DNA of 64,000 nt, from the NCBI RefSeq assembly GCF_000004075.3, contig NC_026661.2, forward strand, positions 12,242,307 to 12,306,306, read 5' to 3'. The notes below the pieces were generated by a model. The model was not told where the DNA came from. It worked only from the letters and a program-made list of their open reading frames with translations, and did no database searches. Below are positions 24,611 to 36,542 of this stretch, piece by piece. Within the stretch, counting starts at the first letter, position 1, and every line of letters begins with the position of its first letter. The DNA comes from Cucumis sativus. Its lineage: Eukaryota > Streptophyta > Magnoliopsida > Cucurbitales > Cucurbitaceae. The position numbers and the translations under genes are program-made.

Positions 24611-27090
24611 ATTAAACTGGTCAAAATTGGACCTTTGACGTCACATGAGAAAATTTTCGATACGTACATCTGTCACACTTTAGCCCCATGACACGTATAT
24701 ACATATAATGCTACAACGAAAAAAAGGAAAAACATGGATGATCTTATGTCAACGTAAGATCGATATCTAGTATGAACAATTAATTTAAAAACGTGTCCAC
24801 TTAGTTAGAAAGTAATTTATGAGCCCAGTAACGACAAAGATTCGATGTTATAAATTTATCTCAACAAACTTGATTGTCGTCATTTTAGTTAATCATTAAA
24901 AGAAACATTGTTATTTCAATTAGATACGACATAATAAAGAGAAAAAGGGTTATTTTGTTGTCTAATATTACTCATACCATTCCATTTAAAAAATGACCAA
25001 AGGAAGGCATTTTCACACAAAAAAGAGATATTTCATCTACCAAAAGAAGGAGAAAACTAAATAGTGAATTAGAGTGGTTTAATGTCAAATGAGATAATCT
25101 AAAGCTACTTCACTTAATGTGCTTCATTGTTAGATTGGAAAGCTATAACATTAAATTGAAAAGTTATTTTTATAGGAGTGATCACAATTACAAGCAAACA
25201 TGACTTTAATAATCAATGTCCCAAAATATTATAAGAAGATATAAAATATATTTTCTTGTTTAATTTTATTTTTCCTTTTGTTTAGAATTAAAATACATAT
25301 GTAATTGAGAGAGAATCAAATCTCTACCCTTAAAGTTGATAATATATATTTTGATGTCAATTGAACTAAGGATATTATATAGATAGACACTCCATACAAC
25401 AAAACCACTAAATGATAAAATTTGTAATGACTTATTGTATACATATTTAGCAACAACAATAAGGCCATCAAATTCCAACAAACGCAAGAACTGCAACTAG
25501 TTTTGGCCGGTTAATAAATTCGAAACAAAAACAAGATTGGTGAAATCATAATGATGAACATAGTAGGGATTGACATGTTGTCCAAGAATGGAAGAAGTTG
25601 TATACAAATTCGTAGCATAAGAGGATGAAGAATCAATAGGCAGATTGATTGTGGGATCAGTATCATAGGGTTAGGGTTAGGGTTAGGGTTAGGGTTTAGG
25701 AGAGAAATAATGAAAGAGAATGAATATTCATATAATCCCATAGAAAATCCAATTGTCCATCTACCAACCAATAGAAACAATATATATTCTAATAAAAAGT
25801 TAAATATACTCCCAACTTATTGTATACATAATATATTCCTTCTCTTAATTTAAACAAAATTTGGGTTTGGTGGGTGTTGAGTCAATCAAAACAATTTCTC
25901 AATCTGAGAACCCCAAACTTTGAACCAAAAATCTCATGAACAAATCAATAAAATCTACATCGAGTGAAAGAATCCTAACTCAATTTGAATTAAAGTTTCA
26001 AGAAAATCAAAACTTGGATCTTTTTAAAACCCAACTCATACCATCTTGGTTGAATAATTGGAATTATTACATTCATCAAATCATTTAAACACTTTCATCT
26101 CAAATAATATTTTGCATTGTTTTTTGTATCAGTAGTTGGACCTTTCCATATTTTATAAATAAAAGTTCTGAGAGATGTATTATAATATTATTTTTTTAAT
26201 GTTTTGATATATAAATCTCTATATAATTACATAAAAAGATGGCATACGTAATTCAACTTTCACTTAACCTTTTATAAGAAACAAACAATTTGAATAATTT
26301 AGAAAATTAGGTTAAGTTTATAATTATAAAAGTTAAATACAGTGCACAGGATTGTAATCAAGGTGCTAAATACTGTGTGCACCAAAATATCAAATCTTCA
26401 TTTTACAAAATTATCTATAAAAATACTGAAAGAATGTTGATATTAATACACGTTTTCTTAAAAAAACAAAAAAACAAAAATCAAAAATCAAAAGATTAAA
26501 AATTAATTTTAAATATGCAAATAACATTATGTAATTTTCATATAAAAAAAATAAATTAAATTTTATATTATTTATAGAACATTTTTAAAAATAAAAATGT
26601 TAAATAGTTTTTTTTTTTTAAAATGACAAACTATTTATAAACCACTAAAAAAAATATTTAATTTTATAATTTATTGATCAAATATTCTATTTTCTACCGT
26701 TTTTCAATATTTAAAACTATTTATAAAAAAAAATCATCAAATTTTCTCATATTCATTTAAATTTTTTTGTAAATAATTTTATTTTTCTTTTATTCATAAC
26801 CATTCCCTTTATATTTTAATCAATGATATTTGATTACTTATTTTTTTTACTTTCAGAGTTTTATTATGTTATAATGGATATTTTGACTCACCGGTCAAGT
26901 TAATGTCCAACGTATGAAAATGTAGAAATATCGATATATGAAAATATCGACGTGGCAATGAAAAATAATATTATTATATTTTTTAAGAAACTATTAGAAA
27001 TAACAAAATTAAAAACTTTATACCAAAATACAAAATTGGCCAAATATTTATACTTTTTGGCTTTTCAAGTGAAAGGTAAATAATTTATTT
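24611..27090. other. Intergenic DNA, no gene seen
   Basis: AT-rich. It contains the TTAGGG run listed separately. The minus-strand open frame 25511-25780 crosses that run, which produces its Asn-Pro repeats, and has no other protein-like feature. Confidence 0.5.
25667..25699 (+). repeat. Short TTAGGG telomere-like run
   Basis: Five GGGTTA-type units in a row, ending in one TTTAGG unit. Plant telomeres are normally TTTAGGG; most units here are the six-base TTAGGG form. It is a short interstitial run, not a telomere. The complementary strand carries telo-box-like ACCCTAA units. Confidence 0.8.
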
Positions 27091-27097
27091 ATATATA

Positions 27098-27640
27098 TTA
27101 ATTTTCATAAATATAACAAACTTTTATCCGTTAACAAAATAAAAAGTTAAGCTAACCACTCTCTTAAAATATTTCACATTTTTCATTCGTCTTTTTTTCT
27201 TTCTTATATTTTTCTTGTGTGATTTCTTTTCCTCCATCGTCTTTCTTCTCCTTTTCTATCATTTTTTTTCTCTTTTTCTTATGTGATTTCTTTTCCTCCA
27301 TCGTCTTTCTTCTCCTATTCTATCATTTTTCTTTTCTTCTGCCATTTTTTTCTTCAAAAACTGTTATTTGGTTCAAGTGATCATGTATCAAGTATAAAAT
27401 ATTTATTTTTTTCTTCAAACCATTGGTTGTTCAAGATTGTCTACCAAATATAAAGAATATTGAAAAAAATGTCACCTATAGCCAAATCTGAACGGCCAAA
27501 TTTAAACACTTAGACATAAAAAATAGTTTAGATTTGACTACTCAAATTTAAACAAATTTAAACGATTAAATCTAAAGAATTGTGTACTAAAAATAGTTCA
27601 ATTATCTAAATGATAGTATAGGAAAAAATAGTTTACGTGG
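27098..27640 (+). repeat. Dispersed repeat family, copy A
   Basis: Order of blocks: TTTTCATAAATATAACAAAC, TTAACAAAAT.AAAAAG, a long pyrimidine-rich stretch, TTATTTGGTT, and then repeated AAATTTAAACGAT-like units. The same order is seen at 28410-28815 and 28838-29400, and inverted at 31145-31835 and 60240-60665. It includes a 64-base tandem duplication (27209-27330). Non-coding. Confidence 0.65.
27209..27330 (+). repeat. 64-base tandem duplication
   Basis: A 58-base unit at 27209-27266 recurs at 27273-27330 with only two differences by eye. Each copy contains GATTTCTTTTCCTCCATCG. High identity in an otherwise decayed repeat points to a recent duplication. Confidence 0.8.
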
Positions 27641-27708
27641 AGTTTTTGTGTTTTTGAAAGGGATTTGTTATATATATATATTTTTTTGGAACTCAGTGTA
27701 TATATAAT

Positions 27709-27769
27709 TCGAAAATAGAAAATAGAAAATAGAAAATAGAAAATAGAAATAGAAATAGAAAATAGAAAA
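27709..27769. repeat. (GAAAATA)n minisatellite
   Basis: About eight units of seven bases, two of them shortened by one A. Confidence 0.85.
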
Positions 27770-27779
27770 GTGTATAGAA

Positions 27780-28250
27780 TTTATTATAGGGCTAAATTGC
27801 TTGTAAGTGGAAGCGACGTGGGGGGCAGGAGGGGAGGTACTTATTAGGATTAAATGAGCTTACCTATTATACTGCCCAAAATCACTCCAACAGACACAAA
27901 GTGCTTTGGATTTGCTGCGCTAAGCCCTTTGTTTAATTACCATTTATAACTCACCAAACCCCCCCTTTAATTTTCAACTCACTTTCCCTACCATTAACTA
28001 TCCACCTCACTGCCACACACTAAAGTCTTACCTTTCTTACTTCATGTATTAATGCTCATACCTTTTTCTCACTTATATCCCCCTCCCTACTCATTCTCTT
28101 CTCTAACCACTATACAATTTTGGCACCCACATTTATAAACTTTTGTTGCTTTCTTTTTTATTATTTGCATGGATAACTCATCTCTAACCTTGCTACCTTC
28201 CCATTTTCTTTTAACTCTTATCTTTTTTTTACTTCCATCTTTCGTCAATC
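27780..28250. other. Low-copy-looking island with G and C runs, no gene seen
   Basis: GTGGGGGGCAGGAGGGGAGG (27820-27839) and several CCCC runs stand out from the AT-rich surroundings. TTTATAAA near 28131-28138 could be a TATA box. No open frame or known RNA motif is readable. It may be an orphan promoter or unrecognised RNA locus. Confidence 0.25.
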
Positions 28251-28409
28251 AAATTTGACATACGTAAACTACTTGTAGTATCCACCGATGTGATGTCCAG
28301 TCAATTACACCAGTGACGAAGCCACGATTTTATGTAAGGAAGGCATAAGTTTGTATGAATATAATTTTGGATGTATTGAAATAATATTCAAGTAATCTAT
28401 AATTTAACA

Positions 28410-28815
28410 CGCCTTAATTTTCATAAATATAACAAACTCACCAAATATTAACAAAATCAAAAAGTCATCAAACTCACCTCACCATTTTTTAAAAATGTTT
28501 CAGGTTTCCTCTTTCTTTTCATCTTATTTCTTCCCTTCCTCCTCTCCATTTTTTTTTCTTTCCATAGCCTTCTTTTGCAGTTTCTTCTTTTGATTTTTTT
28601 CAAATATCTATTTTTTTAAAAAGAAACTCAAACTATTATTTGGTTGTTTCAAATATAAAATATCTTGAAAAAGATCATTGCAATATTGGATAACCAAATT
28701 ATCAAAATACTCAAATATAAACGTAAGATTGTGTACAAATAATATTAAAAAATCGTTTAGATACAAATTTAAAATTTTAGAGATTCGTTTGACACAAATT
28801 TGAAATTGTAAAATC
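28410..28815 (+). repeat. Dispersed repeat family, copy B
   Basis: Same block order as copy A: ATTTTCATAAATATAACAAA, ATTAACAAAATCAAAAAGTC, then ATTTTTTAAAAATGTTTCAG and pyrimidine-rich sequence, then TATTATTTGGTTGTTTC and TCGTTTAGAT. The minus-strand open frame 28608-28826 falls inside it and is not a gene. Confidence 0.65.
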
Positions 28816-28837
28816 AAAATCTGCAATTTAACATTGG

Positions 28838-29400
28838 TTTATTTTCACAAATATAACAAACCGACGAAATATTAACAAAATGAAAAAGTTTACCATTTTT
28901 TTTATAAATATTTCAGATTTGTCTTTCTTTTTCATTGTTTTTCTTCTATTCCTCTTCTACAATTTTTTTCTTTCCATTTTTTAATTTTTATTTCAAATAT
29001 ATATTTTTTTTTCAAACTGTTATTTGTTTGTTCCAAATATAAAAGATCATAAAAAAAATATTGAGATATTGGATAGCAAAATCTAAACGATCGTGTATGC
29101 CAAATCTAAACGATCGTGTACAAAGAATCTTAAAAAATCGTTTAGATTTGGGTAGCCAAATTTAATCCAAATATAAATGGTATGGTACCAAATCTAATAG
29201 ATTGATTTCCAAATATAAACAATTCTGTACCAAAAAAATGTGAAAAAAAATGGTTGAGATCTGCCTACCCAAATTTAAATGATTCTATACCAAAAAGTTA
29301 TGAAAAAAATCGTTTAAATTTTCCTACTCGAATTTAAACGATTTTGTACCAAAAAAATATAAACGATCATGTAAAAAGAATAACCAAATTTAAACGATCA
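28838..29400 (+). repeat. Dispersed repeat family, copy C
   Basis: Directly follows copy B in the same orientation. Its 3' half is a degenerate tandem series of about ten units like CCAAATCTAAACGATCGTGT, making this the longest such tail in the window. Confidence 0.65.
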
Positions 29401-29735
29401 TTTTTCAAATACATTAAGCACGTTGGGTGTCATTTAATCACGAGACATTTTTTGTATTTCTTATTGTGAATTTGTGGTCTTTTTCCGTTCTAAATATTTT
29501 GCTGTAAATTGTCAAAAAATAAAACATTTGACAAAATATTTTACTATTTAAAAGTAAATGTAATGCATAGTAAGAATTATAATTTGTTCTGGAGTTGCTT
29601 ATTTGCTCCCCTCGAAACGAAACTATTTGTAAGGCTTTTCCTTTAATACTTCTCTTTGGAGTTATGATCTACATAGAACATGAACTGTGTTATGATCATT
29701 ATACCCTTCGAAGTTGCAAAGTATCGATGACAAGC

Positions 29736-29920
29736 TCAACTCAATTTGTTATTATTATTATTATTTTGATATGATCCCTCAAGTTCATTTGGTCGACCTA
29801 CCATCCAAGAGTCCATTTTTTCCTTTTCAAGGACTATGCAAGATCCCTTACAACACCTTTGGGTCTTCTTGGGCTTAGGCTTGGGCTTGGGTTTTGACTT
29901 GCTTGGACAACTTTGTTAAC
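29736..29920 (-). other. Unrecognised open stretch with Lys-Pro repeats
   Basis: A minus-strand frame of about 60 codons without an upstream ATG reads (KP)n, then KKTQRCCKGSC, then a charged C-terminal part, ending TGA at 29736. It lies in the same minus-strand context as the CACTA transposase remnant at 30.3-31.1 kb and could be an old transposon exon. I do not recognise a family. Confidence 0.2.
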
Positions 29921-30307
29921 ACAATTTATGTTTCATCAAAATATTGATTTACTTCTTCGTGCTAATATCAAATTCATGGAAATGAAAATGTCTTATAATA
30001 CGTACAAAATTTAATATCGAGAATAAATATCTATTGAATAATACAAAGTAATGTATGAAATGAACATATTCTTAAGTATATTATCATCTCCTCACATTAA
30101 CTAAATTTGTATGGGCCAAAGTTAGGAAAATGTATATCAAATTGCTACTGATGTTGTGATGGAAACAAAGATATCAGAAGAAAAGAGAATCAATCCAACT
30201 ATGATTTTGTTTGCAACTTTTCCATATGAATTCATCTCTCATAATGATTTTATTTTAATATCTTTTAGAAGCTAAATTAAATCTACATGTATATAAATTT
30301 GGTATCT

Positions 30308-30540
30308 TCATTTGAGAATGCTAATATCCGGAGATTTTAGACCGAGAGAATGAGCAATGTCATGAAAAAAGTTAAGTCTTTCATGCATTTCTAGGGTGGC
30401 AAATTGTAAGGAATTAACACCACAATCCACATACTGTACAAGGTACTCATATGACCGAACGAATTAAAATCATTTGAAGCTAACCCCAAACGAATGTTCC
30501 GTGCATCTGTAGTGAAATTAGGGAATTCAGAATCAAAAAC
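30308..30540 (-). pseudogene. CACTA (En/Spm) TNP2 transposase remnant
   Basis: The minus strand encodes TTDARNIRLGLASNDFNSFG, then HMSTLYSMWIVVLIPYNLPP. This is the hallmark RNxRLGLAxDGFNPF and YSxWPVxLxxYNLPPW region of plant TNP2-type transposases. The W after LPP is a TAG stop. Further on, the SLGLKSPDI part matches LIPGPKSPGxDI in a different frame, so there is at least one frameshift. Only this short conserved part survives. The matching terminal motif is about 600 bases away at 31131-31142, on the upstream side of the transposase. Non-functional. Confidence 0.75.
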
Positions 30541-31020
30541 TAAAAATATTAAGAAGAATTTGAACTTACTAGTGAATTGATACGATATTTATATTCTAAC
30601 GATCAACATAAAAAAATTATCTTGTATCGTTTAATTATAAAATAAAATAAAATAAATATATACATAAGTAAGGTAAATATGTGAATTTAAAAATTGCATA
30701 AAAAATAATACATTCTTCTAAAATATTGTTGGTAGAGTAAAAGTTTGTTAGATAACAAGTGACTCTTCTAGGAAATAAGTTGGAGTTTTATCTTATATAG
30801 GTTTTTTTTCCTCTTTTAAAAAATTATTAAGATTTGAACACAAGATGTGAGAGTTCCAAAGGGGACACAACCACTTCATTGAAAACCAATTTTACCTTTA
30901 AAAGAGCGTTATTTAATATACATTGTATTTTTAAACTTCAAAATTAATAATAAAATATAAAAATCGAGAATGTGAGGGGGTTGCCCCCGGTCCCTTCTTA
31001 AATCCGTCCTTGATTAAAAA

Positions 31021-31142
31021 TATATTTCTAATAATAATGTTTTGTGACAAATTTTTTTTGTGTAGCTAAAAATGATCCTTTAGAGACAAAAATTATTTGC
31101 GTCACTAAAACTTTGTCACTGGACCCTACATTTCTTGTAGTG
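31021..31142 (-). mobile_element. CACTA terminal and subterminal sequence
   Basis: TTTCTTGTAGTG (31131-31142) is the exact complement of the CACTACAAGAAA terminus of plant CACTA elements. Repeated GTCACTAAA / GTCACTGG motifs lie just inside it. With the TNP2 remnant it marks a decayed CACTA element on the minus strand. I could not find the other end. Confidence 0.6.
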
Positions 31143-31144
31143 AG

Positions 31145-31835
31145 ATTTGATCGTTTATATTTGGGTAGTCAAATCTAAACAATTTTTTCATAATTTTATG
31201 GTACAGGATCGTTTAAATTGATTGTTTAAATTTGGTTCTCAAATCTCAACCATTTTTTTTCAAGATTTTTTTGTACTTGTTTATATTTGGAAAACTATAG
31301 TTTAAATTTAGAAAAAGATAATTTAGATTTGGAATCCGATCATTTATATTTGGAATATTTGAAACATTTGGAATATGATCATTTAGATTTGATCATTAAA
31401 ATTGGCTAACCAAATTTAAACAATTTATTAAAAAAATTTGCACACGATCGTCTAGATTTAACAATTTTTGGTACATTTCGTTTAGATTTGGCTATCCAAT
31501 ATCCAATGATTTTTTTTTTTCACAATCTTTTATATTTGCAACAACCAAATAGCCGTTTGAAAAGATTTTTTTATAAAAAAAACAGATCTTTTGTATTTGG
31601 TACATGATGTTGAACCAAATAATAGTTTAAATGAAAAAATAAAAGAAAAACTACATAAGAATAAAAAAAAGACGATGGAAAGAAAACAAAAACCAGAAAG
31701 AGAAGAAAGACGATGACAAGGAATGACAAACCTATAATATTTTTTAAAAATGGCCAAATTAATAGACTTTTTCATTTTTTACCGCAGATGTAAATATTTT
31801 GCATATTTGTTATATTTTTTAAAATTAACCTAAAT
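31145..31835 (-). repeat. Dispersed repeat family, inverted copy D
   Basis: Begins right after the CACTA end. Plus-strand TTTAGATTTGG-type units at 31145-31480 are followed by AAATAATAGTTT, a purine-rich stretch and GACTTTTTCATTTTTTACCG. This is copies A-C in reverse complement. The minus-strand open frame 31530-31775 is a read of the purine-rich tract. Confidence 0.6.
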
Positions 31836-34800
31836 TTAATTTTGAATATGATTCAAAAATAATTTACGAGAGAATAAAATATCTAAATGAGTTCAAATAT
31901 TAATTAAATTCATATTAAAACTATAGTTTAAAATTTAATTCATATATCATATACATCAACACAATTTATATATGAGTAAGACTCATATTTGAATTAAACT
32001 AAATACAATATATTTAATTTAGCAATTAATTAGTTGAAGAATTTATGAATAGTTTAGTTTAATTCTATTAAATTAAATTAATGAAATTAAAATTATAAAT
32101 TATGTGAGATATTCATTTAAATATGATTTAAATAGAATAGTAACTAAATATGATTTAATTTAATTAAAAGGAATAGCTCCTTTACGAGTTACGTGAGAAT
32201 TATTCACGGAATGTGGGCAGCTTTCCTACATATCCCAATTTGTCTATCTAACTTCTTCTTCTTCGTGAAGAAAGGGGAAGCAGGTATCGTAGACTCTTTT
32301 TTTTGAAAATTTTTTATTCCTTACTTATTCTCTAACGAAAAAAAACTCTTTGTAAAAATTCTCATTCCAATAGTTGGTTCTTATAAACCATCAATCTCAT
32401 TCACTCAGATAATATAAAGGTTTTCTTAGTGGTGATGACCCCAATATTGTAGTTTGTAGAATTTTAAGACTACAACGAGAGTAAGTTCTTTTTCCCTATT
32501 ATTTTATATATTATTGTAAATGCATGCTTAACCATTAATTAATTTACAATAATTTTATGTATTTTTAGCCAATGTACTGGTATTTCCTAATTTTCAATTA
32601 AATTGAGAAAAATGTTTTGTTAATTGTTCCTGTTGCAAAAGGCTTTTATTCCTTCAGTGATGTGTGTTATCACCCGATTTCAGTCATAGACAAGTTATAG
32701 AGTAATACATAGTTAAACTTATGAAATGTTTCTTATTTGCATATTTCAAGCTAAGCATTGAGCATAACTATTTATCAAAAGTATGTTTATGAAATAATCT
32801 TTCACTGAGTTTTTCCATTCATCCTTTCAAACTGTTTTGTCACTTTCCAGGTAGAGATTGTCATGCCCGAGCTTGTCTTACAACTGCTTACTTGCTATTA
32901 GTATTACGAGGTTATTATTCTTATAGTGTTGACATGTATATGCATTTTGCATGAGTTTGAAATTATAGGCCTAGATAGTAAGGTTGTTTAGTAAGTTCAA
33001 ATTTTGGCTAAGTGTATGTATTAGTTAAATGAGAAGTTTGTGTAACTTGATAAGCATTTAACTTGTTGTTTATTTTATTTAACTAGTATGCATTAATAGC
33101 TGGAAGGTAGCTAAGTTAGTTAGTTTAGTTGGTTGGTAAGTGTTGTCAAAGTATGGTAACACTTGCTATCCCGCGCACCCTCTTTCGAGGCTAAAGAGGG
33201 GGCTTTAGGAGGGGGTGTGACACACAATCTCGATCACAATTGTCAAAATTTACTATATTCACTTCAGGGAATGATGTTGGAGGAAACTTTGAATATAACA
33301 TAAACTCAAGACACTAGTAAACTGATTAACATCTCAATTAGAAAAGAAAAATAAAATAGAACTCACAACATTCACTTGAAGATAATTATTCGCTTTGCAC
33401 AGGTTTGCAAGCAAACTACAACCAACGATCGTCTCAACAGGATATAACAACTAACATCGATAGAACTGCAGCCTCAAACTACTCAGATCTAGCAGAAGTC
33501 TTGGATACTTGCTCTCAATTCAACTCAATAACAAAGGAAAGAAAGAAAGAAAAAAAGAGTTTGAACTTTTCAATTTTGGAATGAGATACAACAAATGAAG
33601 AACCAAGTGGCTATTTATAAGCTAACAACTTAGTAACTCTCCAAAATACACAAAAAAATTTAAATAAATATAAATATTGAAACATATGTCAAATTTTAAC
33701 TCAATTTTGTTAGCACAAACATAACTCACCCAAATCGAAGAAACTACACGTTTAACTTTCATAAATGTTAAATTTATTCATGAAACATCATCTTAATTTG
33801 ATGGTTTTCAATTCAATTTAAAATTTTTAACAAATTGATTTAATTTACACAATTAAATCCATTTTTAGTTGATCAATATTCACAATTAAGGGAATGTTGT
33901 TGCTTTAGTTGTTCGTAATTTTTTTAATGAATAACTTGTTATTTCAATCAGCCTAAAAAAAGACATAAAATGAGTTCATAACACTTATAAGACATTTCTC
34001 TTGATATTGCTCCTCTAGAAGCATATTTAGGACGTGAATTTTAGAAAACATCTTCTCTAACAATTTTTGCATCAATAACTCTCTCCGCGTAATTACAATT
34101 TTGAACTAATTTTAAATAATGTGAAGTTATAACCACTTAATGGTTTGAAATCTTAAAAACACGAGTGCATCTATTCATAACAAACTTTAGAAAGAATAAT
34201 TGTTCTCCAATCATTATATCTTTGTGGCATCTAGATGTATTTCGACATCAAACACTTATGACAAATAATTATTACCATTAATATCAAATGTAATTTCGTA
34301 AGGTGCTAACACTATTATTAAACATTTGTATATACATTACAAATCTACTATGTACTCAACATTCAAAATCAACATTTAATCTATTAATTATGACAAAGAG
34401 GAAAACAAATGGCATGCCTTTAGGACCAACTTTTATGGACAAAATAACTAGGGATTGTGCTGGTAACGCAAAATCGCGATACAATGAAAACACGAATATT
34501 GAAAAAATATAATATTGAAATAAATCAAGCATAATTTATAAATAAAATAAAATAATAAAAATAACAAAAATATAGGAAATCAAATATTTATGGAAATGCA
34601 TGTGTGTGTACACAATCCACAAATGACCACTTATTTATAGGAATTTTGGTATGTAGGAGGTGACACATTTGAACACTAACCATAGGGGAAGTCTAAAATG
34701 GTATTTGGTGTATGAATACTAATGCATGAGTATGTAGTAATGTTTATAATGAAGAAAAAGAAAGAAAAAAAATGTGTTTGTTGACACAAAGGGACAAGCC

Positions 34801-35420
34801 ATTTGTCTCTTATGTTGTATTCACCCATGCTATCCTTTCAATTATAGAGCTTCAACTTTTCCCAATTTTATTTCTTTTTTTCACGAATCACGATATTAAA
34901 TATAATATAAATAATAGACATGTTTGTTTATTTGAAAATAACAAAATATTTAAATTTACTTTTTTTATTTTTGTTTATGATTTTTTCAGAAATATCCGTC
35001 GAAATAGTTTCAAAACAAAAATTTCTCTTTAAAACAATAATAAGTCAAACAAAAAAACTCATACATATAGATCTATCAAATTGTCGCTGTGTATTAATAT
35101 TTAATTACATTTTTATTAAACAATTAAATTACCATAATAACAATAGAAATTGATATAAGTGCATGTGAATAGTCAAATAAAATTAAAACTATGTTTTTAA
35201 TTTAAAATTTTAAAATTAAAATTTATATTTTATTTAGTAAGAAAATGATTGAAATTTGTATGAATGAGAGTATTTTTTAATTGAAGTATATTTAGGAAAG
35301 TTTTTCAATAATTCAAACAAAGCTTTAATGATATATATTCAAAATTATATATTTTTAATTAAACCAAAATATAAATAGAAATTTTGTGATTAAACGAAAA
35401 AGAAAAAAGAAAAGAAGAAA
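31836..35420. other. Intergenic DNA with LTR-like fragments, no gene seen
   Basis: A polypurine-like AGGAGGGGGTGTGACA (about 33208-33223) resembles the end of an LTR element. Minus-strand TATA-containing, leader-like segments occur at 33620-33260 (TTATAAATAG at 33620-33611) and near 34640 (CCTATAAATAAG). Plus-strand open frames at 34303-34512 and 34772-35153 are AT-rich with no domain. Confidence 0.4.
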
Positions 35421-35556
35421 AAGAAAAGCAATAATGGAATGGGTGAGGGTGTAAAAGGATGAGATGAGGGCTGCAGCAGGAGATAACTTCCATATATCCC
35501 TTTCACGGAAACGGGACAGACGCGCAGTAACTCGACCGAGCTGTCACTCACAGTAC

Positions 35557-35564
35557 CCACGTGG
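35557..35564. promoter_or_regulatory. G-box in the RCE1 promoter region
   Basis: Palindromic CCACGTGG, the core binding site for plant bZIP and bHLH factors. It sits in a GC-richer segment (35470-35570) just before the CT-rich leader of the NEDD8 E2 gene. Binding is inferred. Confidence 0.45.
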
Positions 35565-35589
35565 CTGTCTTCAATTGGTTTATCGTAAT

Positions 35590-36542
35590 GAAGGTGAATA
35601 AGGATTTTTCTTTCTTTCTTTCTTTTCTTTGATGTGGATGATGCCGGTCCTCAGTCGAAGCTCGAAAGCAAAGGGATCCCAATTTGGTCCTGCACAGAGC
35701 GTACGACGATAATTTTTCACAGAGAGAAAGAAAAGAGAGAGAGTTTTGATTCTGAATCAATCAACCCCATCTCCCTCTTTCTTTCTCTCTTCATTTCCGT
35801 CTTCATACTTTCAAGAATTTGTTTCTAATTTCTTCAAATCCACCCAAGTTCCGGTTCCATCCCTTCCCCTCCCCTTCTTTTTTTTTTTTTATGCTTCATT
35901 CACTGATCCAAGATTATTGATTTTGTGTTTGATGAATCTTATCTTGATTGCCCACTTGCATCTTATGTGTTCAACTCCCTTTTCCTGAGATCCTTATTGC
36001 TTCGGTTCTTATTTTTATTATTATTTTCATCTTTTTATGCATTTTTATGCTTCTTTTGATCCAACCAGTTAATTATTGATTGAATGATTATGTAAACGTA
36101 TACACGATGTATTGGGGAACAGATGTGGTTGGGGAATATGAGGAGATTTCTCTAGACAAGTTTGGGGTCTCATTGGATTTTATTTTATTACAGCCAATTG
36201 TTGGTGGTATGGTGTAATATTCACGTTCTTTCTTTCTTTCTTTTTTTAATGTGTTTTCAATGGTAACAGGAGACGCGTTTTCACTATCCTGCTGTGTTAT
36301 AACTTGATTGTTTTGTTTGGTAAAGTTGAGGTTAATTTTGTTAAGTCTTTACTGTTTTTGGTACTCAAGTTTACTGGTTTTTGAACTGGAAATAAAAGGA
36401 GGGAAAATAAACGTTTTTATCATCTTTAGTGGTGTAATTTGATTGGGATTAGTCATTAGTTCCTCAAAAGGTTTTTTTTGCAATGTTTGAACGTGGTCTG
36501 TTGCTAATTTGATATCTTCTTTTTACAGCAACCTGTAGAACG
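35590..36542 (+). other. Probable 5' leader and leader intron of the NEDD8 E2 gene
   Basis: A CT-rich stretch (35600-35900) typical of a plant 5' UTR is followed by T-rich intron-like DNA and an acceptor TTTTTACAG ending at 36528. That leaves 14 non-coding bases before the ATG at 36543. The donor cannot be fixed from sequence alone. Confidence 0.5.

Noticed and set aside
25511..25780. Minus-strand frame with an Asn-Pro repeat
   Set aside because: The repeat is just the TTAGGG run translated; nothing else in the frame is protein-like.
30308..30433. Minus-strand 42-codon exon-like frame that looked like an R3H-type domain after an AG acceptor
   Set aside because: The preceding sequence in the neighbouring frame is clearly TNP2 transposase, and this frame's SLGLKSPDI part matches the next TNP2 block after a frameshift.
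28311..31012. Possible element bounded by CAGTGACGAAGCC on the left and a GGATTTAAG...GTCCTTG-type sequence on the right
   Set aside because: The putative terminal repeats match only weakly, no target duplication is visible, and the CACTA terminus at 31142 explains the right side better.
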